64,000 nt of DNA from Cladophialophora immunda (taxonomy: Eukaryota; Ascomycota; Eurotiomycetes; Chaetothyriales; Herpotrichiellaceae), in NCBI RefSeq assembly GCF_000835495.1, contig NW_015622547.1, positions 1,116,001 to 1,180,000 of the forward strand, written 5' to 3'. Both the position numbers and the translations under genes were made by a program. The notes beneath the pieces were generated by a model. It searched no databases and was not told where the DNA came from. It saw only the letters and a program-made list of their open reading frames with translations. This document shows positions 1-11,659 of the stretch, in pieces. Within the stretch, counting starts at the first letter, position 1; the number at the start of each line of letters is the position of its first letter.

Positions 1-1
1 A

Positions 2-715
2 TGTGCTTCTCGGGGACAGAAGAAATCCATGCTCTTCGATTTGTTCGAGACTGCCTTGCTGGACGGTCGGTCTAGCTCGGTCGTCAAAGAAATGCCTCTG
101 TCCGGAATCGATGACATGTCGACCCATCTCGGGCAGGATCAAAACACATTGGTGGCTGCGCTTCTATCTCACCATGTGGCGCTATTAAGGTTCCACGCAC
201 CTTTGGAAAACTTCCACCGCATTCCTGTTGATAACAGTAAGGCTCGGGAGATCGATGACGGACTCATTGACATTGCTCAGAGCTGGGCTACAGACTCTGT
301 TGCTACCTTGGCCATCGCGCATTCTTGTGCTATCTACACGATCACGCATAGGGCAGCCGCCGGAGCTCATCTGTGGACGGCGCCCCTTACTCGCTTGGCT
401 CATGCTGCTCTTTACGACTCTGCTCTAGCTTTGTGGATCTATGTCGGCATGCACTCCTCGGCTTCCCAACATATCCAAGCTGAAAAGGCGGAAGACTTAC
501 CTTGCTTGCTGCGATCTCAAGCTGAGGGTGGATCTTTGCCACTATGCCAGGAAAATGCCTATGAAGCTCTGATGGATCTTGCACTGTTGTGTAAGAGGGT
601 CAACAATGACGTGTCTAATGTCACATCGAAGTCAATCTGGAGTATGGCAGTCAATCCTTTCGCGGAATTGGTGAATCTGCGTAACGGAGGTGGTAGACCA
701 GTCGGACTGCGATGA
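2..715 (+). CDS. C-terminal part of an unidentified protein, cut by the window edge
   Basis: A reading frame open from the first bases of the window runs 237 codons to a TGA. No start codon is required inside it, so the 5' part lies upstream. The translation is helical and rich in Ala, Leu and His, with segments such as 'ALYDSALALWIYVGMH'. That recalls the helical C-terminal half of fungal transcription-factor middle domains, but no zinc cluster or other diagnostic motif is visible. It could also contain unrecognised introns. Function is not assigned. The next gene starts about 250 bp downstream on the same strand. Confidence 0.45.
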   Translation, partial: CASRGQKKSMLFDLFETALLDGRSSSVVKEMPLSGIDDMSTHLGQDQNTLVAALLSHHVALLRFHAPLENFHRIPVDNSKAREIDDGLIDIAQSWATDSVATLAIAHSCAIYTITHRAAAGAHLWTAPLTRLAHAALYDSALALWIYVGMHSSASQHIQAEKAEDLPCLLRSQAEGGSLPLCQENAYEALMDLALLCKRVNNDVSNVTSKSIWSMAVNPFAELVNLRNGGGRPVGLR

Positions 716-966
716 TTGAAATCGAAGCCACTTCTCCGACACTTGTTGGCGATTAAAGCCACCTTAGGCCACCTTCTCCGATCCCGTCAGGCCCCGATCG
801 AGCTAAAGTTCGCTGCCCCTTCCTCCAATACTGAGACGATCTACAACCCAATGTCTCCACCTGTCGATTGCGAGGACCAACGGTCCATTTTCTGAAAAGG
901 AACAAATAGGCCATTCGTCCTCATGTACAGCCAAGTTAGACCTCAACGGAGAGCAGATCTGTCACG

Positions 967-1704
967 ATGGCTGTGGTAGTCCCCAATCCAGTCGTCCTTC
1001 TGTTAGGAGCTGGGCCTAATATTGGTGACGCCGTCGTCAGGGAGTTTTCAGCCAACAAATTTCGTGTCGCAGCAGTATCGAGAAGCAGGGAGGAGGGTAT
1101 CGATTCTGCAGGCGTCCTAAACATCACTGCCGACCTCAGCAATCCGGACGAAGTTCCAACCATCTTCACCAAAGTCGAGGCGTACTGGGGCGTACCGACT
1201 ATTGTCATCTATAATGCTGCTGCACGCACGCTTCAGCTACCAAACGACCCAATGTCTACTTTCTCTCTCACACAGTATCAACATGATCACAACATTAATG
1301 TCGCGGGCGCTCTCATCGCGTGTCTTTTCGCAGTGAAAGGCTTCGCTAGACTGCCTCCATCAACGCCGAAGACGTTCTTCTACACTGGCAACAAACTACA
1401 CGTCATGTCGTCGCCCCAAGCGCTGACGTTTGGGATGGACAAAGCAGCAATGGCTCATTGTATCTGGGATTGTGTCGTCGCCTATCGCGAAGCAGGATAC
1501 AAATTCTACTATACGGATGAGCGATTGAGTGACGGGAGACCGGCACGCGAACTCATGAGTGGCGAGGTCAGAGCTAAGGCTATGCTTGCCCTCGTTGAAG
1601 AACCGGCTCAGCAGCCGTGGTATTATACCATCGTTAAAGGGAAAGGATACGTCAATTTTGAGGACTCGGATAAAGGTGCAGCGCGGAAGTGTGAAGCGGA
1701 ATGA
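967..1704 (+). CDS. Short-chain dehydrogenase/reductase-like protein with atypical active site
   Basis: A single-exon 245-aa protein with an N-terminal Rossmann fold. The nucleotide-binding loop 'GAGPNIGDA' is near residue 14, the 'SRS' turn near residue 39, and 'YNAAA' near residue 79 replaces the usual NNAG. The catalytic YxxxK is altered: in 'FGMDKAAMAH' the lysine is kept but the tyrosine position is Phe. Many fungal NAD(P)-binding proteins of this length share such a degenerate site. It may therefore be a poor oxidoreductase or use another acid, and the substrate is unknown. It lies tandem to the thiolase gene. The start is the first ATG of the frame and is followed directly by the Rossmann strand. 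Confidence 0.8.
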   Translation: MAVVVPNPVVLLLGAGPNIGDAVVREFSANKFRVAAVSRSREEGIDSAGVLNITADLSNPDEVPTIFTKVEAYWGVPTIVIYNAAARTLQLPNDPMSTFSLTQYQHDHNINVAGALIACLFAVKGFARLPPSTPKTFFYTGNKLHVMSSPQALTFGMDKAAMAHCIWDCVVAYREAGYKFYYTDERLSDGRPARELMSGEVRAKAMLALVEEPAQQPWYYTIVKGKGYVNFEDSDKGAARKCEAE

Positions 1705-2180
1705 TACACTACATCAATTTACTCTTCGCTCAAGTAAGTTGGAAGATATAGCATGGTACCCCCTACAAACCCCCTATTGGGGCCCCACTTCTAGAGCCTC
1801 GTGTCCCTTTTTGCCCATGCTCGTCCTGGCAGACTCCGTTGTGGCTGACAGCAGAACGTAAAGCAGTGTAGTTCGCTAGACAGAACCTTCGGATAGTACT
1901 CGATCGAGTGACCCGCCACCCGCAGCGAATGGATATGTTTTATTCAGAGCAGGCAGAGCCTTGCCTCGTTGGCAAATGTACTCGGCGTTTCCCCCAATTC
2001 GTTTTACCCCGCGGCCGGCAGCTGCACCAACATCCGAGGTTCAGCTTGGCCACAGCCGATTCAAGCCTAGGAACTTCAATCGACACAAACAAACAAAAGT
2101 CCGATCAGACATTTGCCCACGCTACTGATTCGTAATTGCAGGTTGGGCGAACAAACATCACTTGCGGCATCTGTATCGCC
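1705..2180. other. Intergenic interval between SDR and thiolase genes
   Basis: Presumed SDR 3' end and thiolase promoter. Only short frames without domains are present; nothing further is seen. Confidence 0.6.
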
Positions 2181-3860
2181 ATGGCATCCCAACGTCTTTC
2201 CGCCGTCCTCTCCCACCTACCTTCTGCCTCCAGCGCGGTAGACAACATGTATGGACGGGACTGATGATTCGTTTGTGTCTCTCGGGGCTGACAGTGTGAC
2301 GAACTAGCGCGAAGCAAAGTCCCGACGATGTAGTGATCACCCTCGCGATCAGGACGCCCATGTGCAAGGCCAAGAAGGGTGGCTTCAAGGACACGACGCT
2401 AGACGGCCTGATATTCAAGATTCTCGAGCAAGTACGACTCAGGAGCAACGTCGACCCGCGTCTTGTGGACGATGTCTGCCTTGGGAATGTAAGAGGCACT
2501 TCTTGGATTCGGAGAATGTCCGGGTGATTGATCTCCTGTACAGGTCCGCGACGGCAAAGCTGCGTACTATGTCCGGGCAGCGTCGCTTGCGGCAGGCTTC
2601 CCCAACACATCCGCCGCGTCGAGCGTGGCGCGCTTTTGCTCCTCGGGTCTGACGGCGACGCAATTCATCGCAAACGAAATCATAACCGGTACCATTGAAA
2701 TCGGCGTCGTGGTCGGCGCCGAGACCCTGAGCGAAGGGAACGAGCGCCTGAGCCGGCCGTTCGTGGACGAGATCATGAATGGCAGCGATGACGCAAAGGA
2801 CTGCATGTTGCCGATGGGTAAGTAAGCCCAGCACGAACTTCGGCCAGAAACGGGATCTGACGTACACCTTTTCCCGGATGACTAGGTGCAACCTCCGAAA
2901 ATGTGGCCAGGGAATTCAATGTCACTCGGCAGCGGCAGGATGAGTACGCCGTTGAGTCGTACCGGCGAGCCGAGCTCGCGCAGAAGAGCGGCTGGTTCGA
3001 CGACGAGATTGTCCCGATTACCGTCAAGAAGGACGGCAAGGACATCACGGTTTCTCGCGACGAAATCCGATGGGGCACCACGTACGACGGCATAAAGAAC
3101 CTTCGCCCTGCCTTTCCGGAGTATGGGGACACCACGCATGCCGGCAATGCTAGTCAAGTTACCGATGGTAAGTCCCTAAAGAGACGTTCACTACAGATAG
3201 CGTATCCAGACTGATACCGCGTGCTTGTCTGCAGGAGCCGGTGCTTTGCTTCTGATGAAGCGGTCAAAGGCCTTGGAGCTGAACCAGCCCATCCTTGCCA
3301 AGTACGTTGGCACAGCCCTCGCCGGCCTGCCCCCACGCATCATGGGCATCGGCCCCGTCTTCGCCATCCCCAAATTGCTTGCCCGGTACAATCTGTCGCT
3401 TGACAAGGATATCGACGTGGTGGAGATCAACGAAGCCTTCGCCTCCATGGCGGTCTACTGTCGAGACTATCTCAACCTCGACTGGACGAAAATGAACCCT
3501 AGAGGGGGCGCTATTGCGTGAGTCTCCCTCTTTTTCGACCGTAACATTGTTTCCCTGCAACCCCTCCGTCAATCTTGGTCCCAAGCTAACGCATTTCTTG
3601 TAGACTTGGCCGTAAGTACTCCCATCAGTCTGTACCTGATGAACAAGGGCTCTTCCGAGGATCCACCCCTTTCCTCCCAATATTTGGTTCTTTGAGCACT
3701 AACATCCATGAAAATAGACCCCTTCGGATGCACAGGAGTTCGGCAGATAGTGACGGGTCTCAGTGAATGCAGGAGGAGAAAACGAAAGGTTTTGCTCACG
3801 AGTATGTGCCTGGGAACCGGAATGGGCATGGCGGGCTTGTTTGTGAACGAACAGCTTTAG
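2181..3860 (+). CDS. POT1: Peroxisomal 3-ketoacyl-CoA thiolase
   Basis: Exons 2181-2248, 2308-2488, 2544-2817, 2886-3167, 3235-3517, 3604-3611 and 3718-3860 give 412 aa. The enzyme performs the thiolytic step of beta-oxidation (3-ketoacyl-CoA plus CoA). The N-terminus carries a perfect PTS2, R5-L-x5-H12-L13, predicting Pex7-dependent import into peroxisomes. The catalytic residues are all present: Cys115 in 'CSSG', His366 in 'GGAIALGHP' and Cys396 in 'CLGTGMGMAG'. The sixth exon is only 8 nt and the catalytic His codon is split between it and exon 7. Length matches the family. In this neighbourhood it could shorten fatty-acyl or aryl-propenoyl CoA side chains. All junctions are GT-AG. Confidence 0.93.
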
Positions 3861-4168
3861 ACCTTGGTCCATGGGATGCAGATTCAGAGTGTCCATCTCA
3901 ACGATACTCCCCTTTCACTCTGGGAGATTTTGATGGAATAACTACGCGTCGTGTGAATGGCGTGAGAGATCTCCAAAGCAGTCATGTTATAGAACAGGAA
4001 GAATAAAACTCTGGCACAGAGTGAAACATCATTCTCATATCGTCAGGAGGCGGGCGACTAGTCGGGTTGCCGTCCCACAACGACATTCTGTGCCTCCCTC
4101 CAAAGTTACTATTTCAAAGGAGTGATTCGGACGATGCTCACAGTGACTGGGACGATCTGCAGACATGT
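3861..4168. other. Convergent 3' interval between thiolase and MFS permease
   Basis: The stop codons of two convergent genes flank it, so it should hold both terminator regions. No coding signal is seen. Confidence 0.6.
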
Positions 4169-6122
4169 TCACACACTGTCGGCGGCCTCAATGTGGACGA
4201 CTTGGACCCGCTCGGGCTTCTTCTCTCCGTAGACGACTTCCTCGGCCTGTTCGCGTGCAATGATGACATTGTCGCAGACATAGGTGGAAAAATCCCTGGC
4301 AGAGATTCCCTTGTCGAACATCTCTTCGATCTCTTCCAGCGTTCGCCCACGGACCTCGGGCACAAACAGGTACACGAAGACGATGGCCACGACACAAGAC
4401 CCGAACCAGATATACCCTGTTGAAAAGAATGGTCAGTACTCCAGTGCGCGCAGCGAGTAGAATTACAGCCCACTCACCATATTTCCCACCCCAGTTCAGC
4501 TCGCTGGGGTTGATGAAGTACGGGGCGGTGAAGGCGGTGAGCCATGCAAAGACGAAGCCCGAACCGGTCGAGATCCCCGAAGTGTAGGCGCGCAAATTCT
4601 GCGCGGGGATTTCTCCGGCCACGAGATAGGTCATGGAAGTGACTCCAAAGTTGAACCCCCAGAGGTAAAAGGAGAACAGGAAGATGACCACCTTCCCGTA
4701 CGCCTTGGAGTACCGCACGCTCGAAGGCGTGGACACGATGCCGAGAAGCAGCATCGAAATCGCGCAGATGGTGGTTCCAATGAGCAACATTGTCCTTCGG
4801 CCGACGCGGTCGATGAAGAAGTAGGAAGTGCACTGGCCCAAGACACCGAGGAATTGACACATGATGATCCATCTGAAGGGACTCTCGACGCCAACCTGGA
4901 AAGACGCGAGCAGTCTCGTCAGCATATTTCTTGGGCGAAAAAGACAGAAGCGGCTGCGACCTTACCACGGTGAAGAAGTACGTGGCAAACGCCATCACAA
5001 ACATACCGCCCATGGCGGGATTGATCAGGCCGATGCCACAGCTAATGAGGCTGCGTCGAATGTTGCGGCTGCGGAGCATGTCGAAGAGAAGAATCGACGA
5101 CTGGTTTTCAATCTCGTGCATGGCGTTCAGTTTCATTTCCTCGTATTCCTGCCTCAGCGCGAGCTCGTCATATGCGCCGTTCCGCATCCAGGTGATAGAT
5201 TTCAGAGCTTGTTCGTTCTTCCCGTGCAAAAGGAGCCAGCGCTGAAGATGCCGAACTCAGTAACCACGCAGTGCCTGATGCGGGAAACGCAAGACTTACC
5301 GGGGATTCTGGGAGAAATGGCAGGGAACCGAAGATAATCACCGGAATGGCGTAGAGCGTGTACAGGGGAATTTGATAGGCATGTCGATTGTGGATCTTCT
5401 CCGTCGAATTGGTGATGACCTGACGACCAAGATCAAATCAGCTTCCCTTCTACCAAGCAATGGATTCTGCAACTTACATATCCGATGGCAGTCCCCAGAG
5501 TAACCCAGCAGGAGCAGAAAGCATACCCGAGGCCTCTAAAGTAGGGGGGCGCCATTTCCACGACGTACAGGAAAGTGAAGCTCATCAAGATCCCGTTCGA
5601 AAGGCCCGTAATCAGTCGAGCAAAGTACAAGGCTCCCATGGAAGTGGTCACGATCTGTATCGTGACGCCGACGATCAAGAGGGCACATCCTGCCATGAGG
5701 GAATGTCGGCGGCCGAGATAGGTGCCTATCAGTCCAGTGCAGCAACTCGCGATAAACGAGCCTAAGAGCATGAAAGAACTGATGATCTGTTGAGGGACTG
5801 GCTGTGGGCCAGTCAGCAGAGAAATCAAGCCATCCGACGAGGAGGGAACGAACCCGGATGTTCCAGCCCGTCGGAACCCTGGGATCTTCGTAACCAAACA
5901 CCTGGAGGAAGCCGACCATCGCTTGGAATCCACCGATTTCGCCATTATCGAATCCATACTGCAAGCAGAAGTTAGGAATGTGCTGCCTCGTAGTATCCAA
6001 GGTAACGTCCTTACCTCAAGAAGAGAAAATCCCACGAGAATGGTGAACCAGATGAATCTGATGTTGGCCCAAACGCTGGTATTTCTCTTCCCCACATGTT
6101 GCGTATCAGTCGGGTCGGCCAT
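4169..6122 (-). CDS. MFS sugar-type permease
   Basis: Seven exons (6122-6015, 5958-5854, 5801-5478, 5419-5300, 5241-4966, 4895-4478, 4416-4169) encode 532 aa. This is a 12-helix sugar porter. 'YLGRRHS' and 'DRVGRRTM' are the two loop GRR motifs, 'PESPRWLL' closes the sixth helix, and 'PEVRGRTLEEIEEMF' closes the last one. The long substrate-specific N-half resembles alpha-glucoside or aromatic-acid (quinate-type) permeases, and substrate cannot be read from sequence. It is convergent with the thiolase and divergent from the VAO-type oxidase, which suggests co-regulation through the 0.8 kb between them. Confidence 0.9.
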
Positions 6123-6932
6123 GGAAGAAGACTCTCGCTGTGGAGCGGTGTGTCGCTGTACCTATTGCAGTGGCGGTGATTCGAGAACGAAAGCGTCAAA
6201 TTCAACAGTGAGGAAGGGTACAACGCGGTCATTCGATATACAGGCGGGTGGCATGATCAATATATGAATATTCCTCAGGGCAGAACGGGAGCATAGTTTT
6301 GGAAGCTACCTCTTCCCGAGATTTCGGTGTGCATACTTGAGAACCGTTCCGGGGCCAAGCAGAAGACCTGGGGTCCAGACAAAGTCCAAGAGAAAACGCG
6401 GGGGAAGCTTAACCCGAATCTGAGAGGGCGAAATACCCCAAGACCTCAAAGCTGTAGCCAGTAGGCATCGTCTTGGTGCGCATGAGAACGGTGAAAGTAT
6501 AAGGATAGCATAGAGGAAGGATGATATTCGTAACGGACCCGGAAAGAGCGCGAGGAAAGGAAACAGAGATGCCGAGCATCGGATCCTATATCGCCGACGC
6601 TAAAGATCGGAATATGGATTACGGGGAAGCTGAACAAGGCTTCAGCCAGCGTTGGACAATTTCGACTAGTCAAGCCTCTTCCCTGGGGCTTTCTTCTTCG
6701 GAAGATATGCGTTTCATGGTAAAGCTGCTGGGCAGGAGGCTAAGAAAATGCACGATTCTGTATTTGCCGGTTTTGCCATTCAGCCTAGAGTCAATCACTG
6801 TTACTCTGGGCCAAAGGCTGAATCTGTAAAGACTATATTTACTCCTCTATGGACTCTAGGGCGCCGTTTCCTAGGCTTCTATCAACATTTCTCCAACCTG
6901 TTTCTGCGATTTAGGCAGAGAGGCTCTACGAG
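6123..6932. other. Divergent promoter region, MFS permease / VAO-type oxidase
   Basis: The starts of two divergently transcribed genes flank 810 bp with no convincing frame. Shared control by the nearby Zn2Cys6 regulator is plausible but no operator was identified with confidence. Confidence 0.55.
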
Positions 6933-8889
6933 ATGGACGCCAACCTTCCCGCACCATTCAACCTAAGTCACATTCCCGGCGAGATCGAAACGACCAATAA
7001 AACTCTGAGTCTTTGGTATAATGCGATCCAAGAAAAGCCCGCTGTCGAATATCTGCCACCCGGAATCTCGAGAGAGACGTTTTTGCTCATTCTCAAGCGT
7101 TTCCAAGAAGTATTGGGAGAAGATGCTGTGATAGTTGGTGACGAACTCCGGCTGAGCTACGCAGACCCCTTCTCCATGAATGAGGATGAAGCAGAAAAGC
7201 GCGGAAGCTCCTGTGCAATCCGCCCAACAACTGTCGAGCAAATCCAAGCCATCGTTAAGATCGCCAACGAATACAAAATCCCTCTCTGGACAGTCTCCCG
7301 GGGGAAGAATCTAGGCTATGGTGGACCTGCCGCACGGGTCAAGGTACAAATGCGATCCTGCCAGGGGGGAAATCGTGACCGGAGCTGATGTTTAAGCAGG
7401 GATCTGTCATCCTGGACTTACAGAACATGAACAAAGTCCTCGATATCAACGACAAATATTCTTATTATACCGTCGAGCCTGGCGTGAGCTTCTTCCAACT
7501 TTACCAGGCGATCAAAGAACAGAAGAAGGACATATGGTGTTCTGTGCCAGCGCTTGGCTGGGGCAGCGTAGTTGGAAATGCCCTGGACAGAGTAAGTCGT
7601 CTTGCTCACAAATCTTTCATTGAATGCGTCGCTGACACAATACATAGGGCTGGGGATATACTCCTCACGGCGATCATTCCAATCAAATTTGCGGAATCGA
7701 AGCGGTGTTGGCGGATGGCAGCCTTGTCAGAACTGGCATGGGAGCTCTCAAGGACTCGAAATCCTGGCCTCTCTTCCGCGGTGGCTACGGCCCGACTTAC
7801 GACCAGATGTTCAACCAGTCGAATTTTGGGATAGTGACGAAGCTGACGCTCTGGGCTTCTCCCGCGCCGGAAGGTCTAATGCTGTGTCACATTGATGTGC
7901 CTGAGGAACGCGACCTGAAGGATCTGGTTGATATCTTTCGCGAACTTTTACTCCATGAGAAGATCCAAAATCATCCCGTCATTGGAAACATCATTAGGGA
8001 GATCTGCAGGAGAGGGCCACGGAGTCAATGGTATGATGGTCCTGGTTCTATCCCTGACGACAGGCTGAAAGAGATTCAGCACGAGCTCGGGATCGGATTC
8101 TGGGATGCAATCTTTGGGCTCTACGGGCCCAAAGAGATCATTGACCACAACTACAAAGCTTGTCAAGAGGCATTCAAAGCTATAAAGGGTTCCGTCCTCA
8201 CGGGGACAGCGTACTATCCGAAGGGGAAGAAATACTTGGCTGCCGATGACATTCCCTACGACCTTCAAGCCGGGGTACCCAGCATGGCACCGCTTAGGAC
8301 GATTGAATATCGAGGACTGGATGGGTAGGTTTACGCCAAATGTTCGAGCCATTTGGAAAAGTTCACTAACCGGATTTTCCGCAGAGGGCACATCTCATTC
8401 TCCCCAGTCCTGCCCAGTGATGGCCAGGATGCTTTGGACTTCTATCATGTTGCCAAATATAGGTGTGCACAGTACGGGTTTGACTTTGTTGCTGGCCTTC
8501 ACCTCCATCTCCGCCATCTGACCCATATCAACATGATTCATTTCGACCGACAATCACAGCAAGACAAGGATGCCGCAAACAATTTATTCGTCGACTTGGT
8601 CCATGACGCGCGGAGAGCCGGATATGGAGAGTACCGAGCACATGTTGAGCACATGGACTTGGTGGCGGACCAGTACGACTTCAACGAAGGTGCATTGATG
8701 CGGCTAAATGAAAAGATCAAGGATTGCTTAGACCCGCACGGCATATTGAGCCCAGGAAAACAGGGGATTTGGCCAGCAGCCTACCGCAAGGCTAAGAGTC
8801 AGGATTTCTCGAGTGGTGACAAGGGGGACAGTGGCACCAGTCTTTCCGAGGGCATTTCGGCACCAGCTGAGTTAAGAAGTCATATTTGA
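6933..8889 (+). CDS. Vanillyl-alcohol-oxidase-family flavoprotein (4-alkylphenol oxidase-like)
   Basis: Exons 6933-7343, 7400-7591, 7648-8324 and 8385-8889 give 594 aa, near the 560 of Penicillium VAO. The PCMH-type FAD domain spans about residues 90-270 ('SRGKNLGYGG', 'VEPGVSF', 'GWGYTPHGDH') and the cap domain follows. By family alignment, Asp210 matches the catalytic Asp170, the Tyr of 'LGYGG' matches Tyr108, 'EYR' matches Tyr503-Arg504, and His474 ('LTHIN') matches the covalent flavin ligand His422. The base corresponding to His61 appears replaced (local sequence 'DPFSM'). VAO enzymes oxidise 4-hydroxybenzylic alcohols, 4-alkyl- and 4-allyl-phenols such as eugenol. There is no signal peptide, so it is probably cytosolic or peroxisomal. 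A P450 and a regulator follow on the same strand. Confidence 0.9.
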
Positions 8890-9686
8890 CAACTATTAAG
8901 AGGTAGCTTAAGATATCAAACGAATAGAGGCGCCGATGATTATTCACAGCCCAGCGGCTTTTCTAGTCACGTCTGCAGCACATCTAGGAACTGAATAGTC
9001 CACCTTGTTAAACTGATAGGCCATTGGCTCCAAGTGATCTGCCCCTTCATCGCTCAGATATTCGGCCATATGTCACTGGAGCAAGGCCCCGGCCCCCGGG
9101 TTCCCTCATGCAGTCGTATAGATTTCGACTCTCACGTCCTTGCTAAAAGAGATTTTTGGAATTGTCGCTACGTATGATGCTTGCAGAACTATCATTGCGT
9201 CGACTATCCTATGAATTCGCTCCAATACATCCGACGGCGCTTTAGAACTGTCAAACCGACATTTTTGTGATACCACGTCAGCAGCCACAGCCTTGTCGAA
9301 TATGACTATCGGCGAAATGGTTCCGATGGAAAACCCCGATGTCACAGTGTTATCCAAGACGAGAACTTTAATACATCGAATCCGGAGACCATCCCAATGA
9401 TCCCAAACCTTAGTCCAGAGCCTGGATCTATATTCCCTGGCTTAATGAATCCGATCAGAGTTCTCGAGAGGATTGGCCCTCGGCCCGGTTCACATTGTGA
9501 GGGACATTGACGTCTCTGCTCGTAGGTTCAAGCAGCAAACTATGAAACGAACGTTTCACGAACTCTACTCCGAAGAATCATGTAGTCGACTAAGTGATAT
9601 ATGTCTCTTCTGCCCAGAAAACATATCATGTGGCCGGCGAACCCAAGAACTAGTACCAAGCGCGCAACACATCTTTCACCTTCAGC
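8890..9686. other. Interval between VAO-type oxidase and P450
   Basis: A minus-strand frame at about 9106-9442 gives a protein-like but unrecognised 112-residue translation without an early ATG. No domain is visible; otherwise presumed P450 promoter. Confidence 0.4.
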
Positions 9687-11659
9687 ATGGACACCTTGCC
9701 TTCAAACTTACAACTCAGCAGCTCGGCCGCGATTGCGGGTATCCTGACACATCTCCTATATTTCATTCGAGGAGAACACCATGTTCATGTAAGTCACAGT
9801 CGCCCGCTGGTGTGTTGTTCCATTGACAAATGCTTGTATGCGTTTCAAAGGCGCCGAGAATCGTCCAATTTTACATCTTTTTGACCACTATTCTGGCCGG
9901 ATTCATATACCGAACGACGGGATATGATATATTGACCACTGCCATCGCAACCAGCATTGTCCTATTGTCGTACCTCGCAGGCCTATTGGGCAGCTTGTTC
10001 ACGTATAGGGCGTTCTTCCACCGCCTGAGGGACTTCAGCGGGCCGTTCCAGGCACGATTGTCAAATCTCTACCATGCATCACTGCTGAAGAATTCGGACA
10101 ACTATCGCATCATCACTGAGATGCATAAGAAATACGGGCCTGTGGTGCGAACCGGTAAGTCAAGTACAGACCCGGAAAAGAGTTTAACATTACTAAGAGA
10201 CATCTGCGACAGGCCCAGCAAACCTGTCCGTCAACATCCCCGAAGCGGTCCAGCTAGTCCTCGGGTCTGACTCGAAGTGCTCGAAGACTGCTTGGTACGA
10301 TGCCTCGCTTCCCCTAGTCAATTTGCATACCGCCCGCGACAAGAAAGTCCACGAACGTAGACGCAAAGTCTTTTCAAAGGCCTTCTCTCCCAAAGCCCTC
10401 ATTGAATACGAGTCGCGAGTCTCGGTACACTCGGAGCTGTTCTGTCGTGCCATTGCTGGGATGAAAGGTCACCCATTTGACGCGACACGCTGGTTCAAAT
10501 ATTTTGCATTCGATGTCATGGGGGAAGTCGGTCTTAGTGAGAGCTTTCGAATGCTTACCGAGGAAACCAATCGCTGGATTCCCGATCTATTAGAGGACGG
10601 CATGTCCGATATTGCCCAATTACAGCCGATCCCTTGGGCAACGATCTTGCTTCATCGCCTTCCTCTTATCGCACATGGGCCCAAGAGATTCCTGGAGTTT
10701 GTCACGGAGCAAGCGAAGAGGCGAGCACAGGTGAGTGACCTACGTTGCAATGTGAAGTCCAGTGCAGCGAAAACTGACGATGCACTGTAGAGATCGGATG
10801 TCAAGCCTGACGTGCTTTCCTACCTTGTCGAGGCGTACGAGCAAAGCGAAAAGAAGGATATAGACTTCCAGTGGTACAGAGGAGACACGCGTCTTGTGAT
10901 CGTGGGGGGTTCAGACACTACGGCAGCGACCTTGACCTACATCTTCTACCACCTAGCTGCTGATCCCTCCCAGATCACCAAGCTTCGGGCTGAGCTCGAA
11001 CCGCTGCTGCAAGGAAGATCTGAGCTTGATCCTAAGGACGTTAATGCCGCGAAACATCTGAATGGTGTCATTCACGAGGCTCTGAGACTGCATCCGCCAA
11101 TCCCGTCAGGCTTTCCTCGCTTGACTCCCCCAGAAGGTATCACCATCAACGGCACGTACATTCCAGGAAACACTACTGTTGTCCTTCCACTTTGGACAAT
11201 GGGGCGCTGTAAGTCTCTCCTTTGCTCAGGCCGGATCCATGCTGAATATACTGCGTTAGCCGAAGAATGCTATCCTCGAGCAAATGAGTTTATACCCGAG
11301 CGCTGGTACTCTCAGCCAGAGCTTATCAAACATAATGTTTTTGCCCCGTTTGGCCTCGGTAAGTTCTGAAATTCGATGTTAACCCCATGGACCGAGGAAC
11401 ATGACCAGAAATCGCTGATCATCACGCAACAGGGCCATATGGTTGCATTGGTAAACACCTTGCGATGATGGAGATTCGCAACATGATCGTCCACATTCTC
11501 AACAGCTTCAACGTCATTGAGCTTGCTCCTGGAGAAGATGGCTATCGTTTGTTGCATGAGTCGAAAGACCATTTCACCATCGGTCTTCAACCGCTGATGA
11601 TGGTCTTCGATAAGGAACAACGGGGCCAGCACAACGGCGATGTTGTCAAGGGTGGTTAA
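9687..11659 (+). CDS. Cytochrome P450 monooxygenase, benzoate-4-hydroxylase-like type
   Basis: Six exons (9687-9788, 9851-10154, 10213-10730, 10791-11208, 11260-11358, 11433-11659) encode 555 aa. Hydrophobic segments around residues 15-75 anchor it in the ER. The I-helix has 'GGSDTT', the K-helix 'EALR', then 'PERW'. The haem ligand is Cys485 in 'FGLGPYGCIG'. The usual Arg of FxxGxRxCxG is Tyr, a variant common in one fungal clade that includes tryprostatin-hydroxylase-like enzymes. The N-terminal layout (a helix, a 'GEHH' turn, then two helices) is also typical of that clade. Substrate is unknown; context suggests an aromatic or phenylpropanoid compound. Transcription is co-directional with the VAO-type oxidase and the regulator downstream. 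Confidence 0.9.

Noticed and set aside
9106..9442. Protein-like minus-strand frame between the VAO-type oxidase and the P450
   Set aside because: It lacks an early ATG and any known motif; kept only as a note in the intergenic entry.
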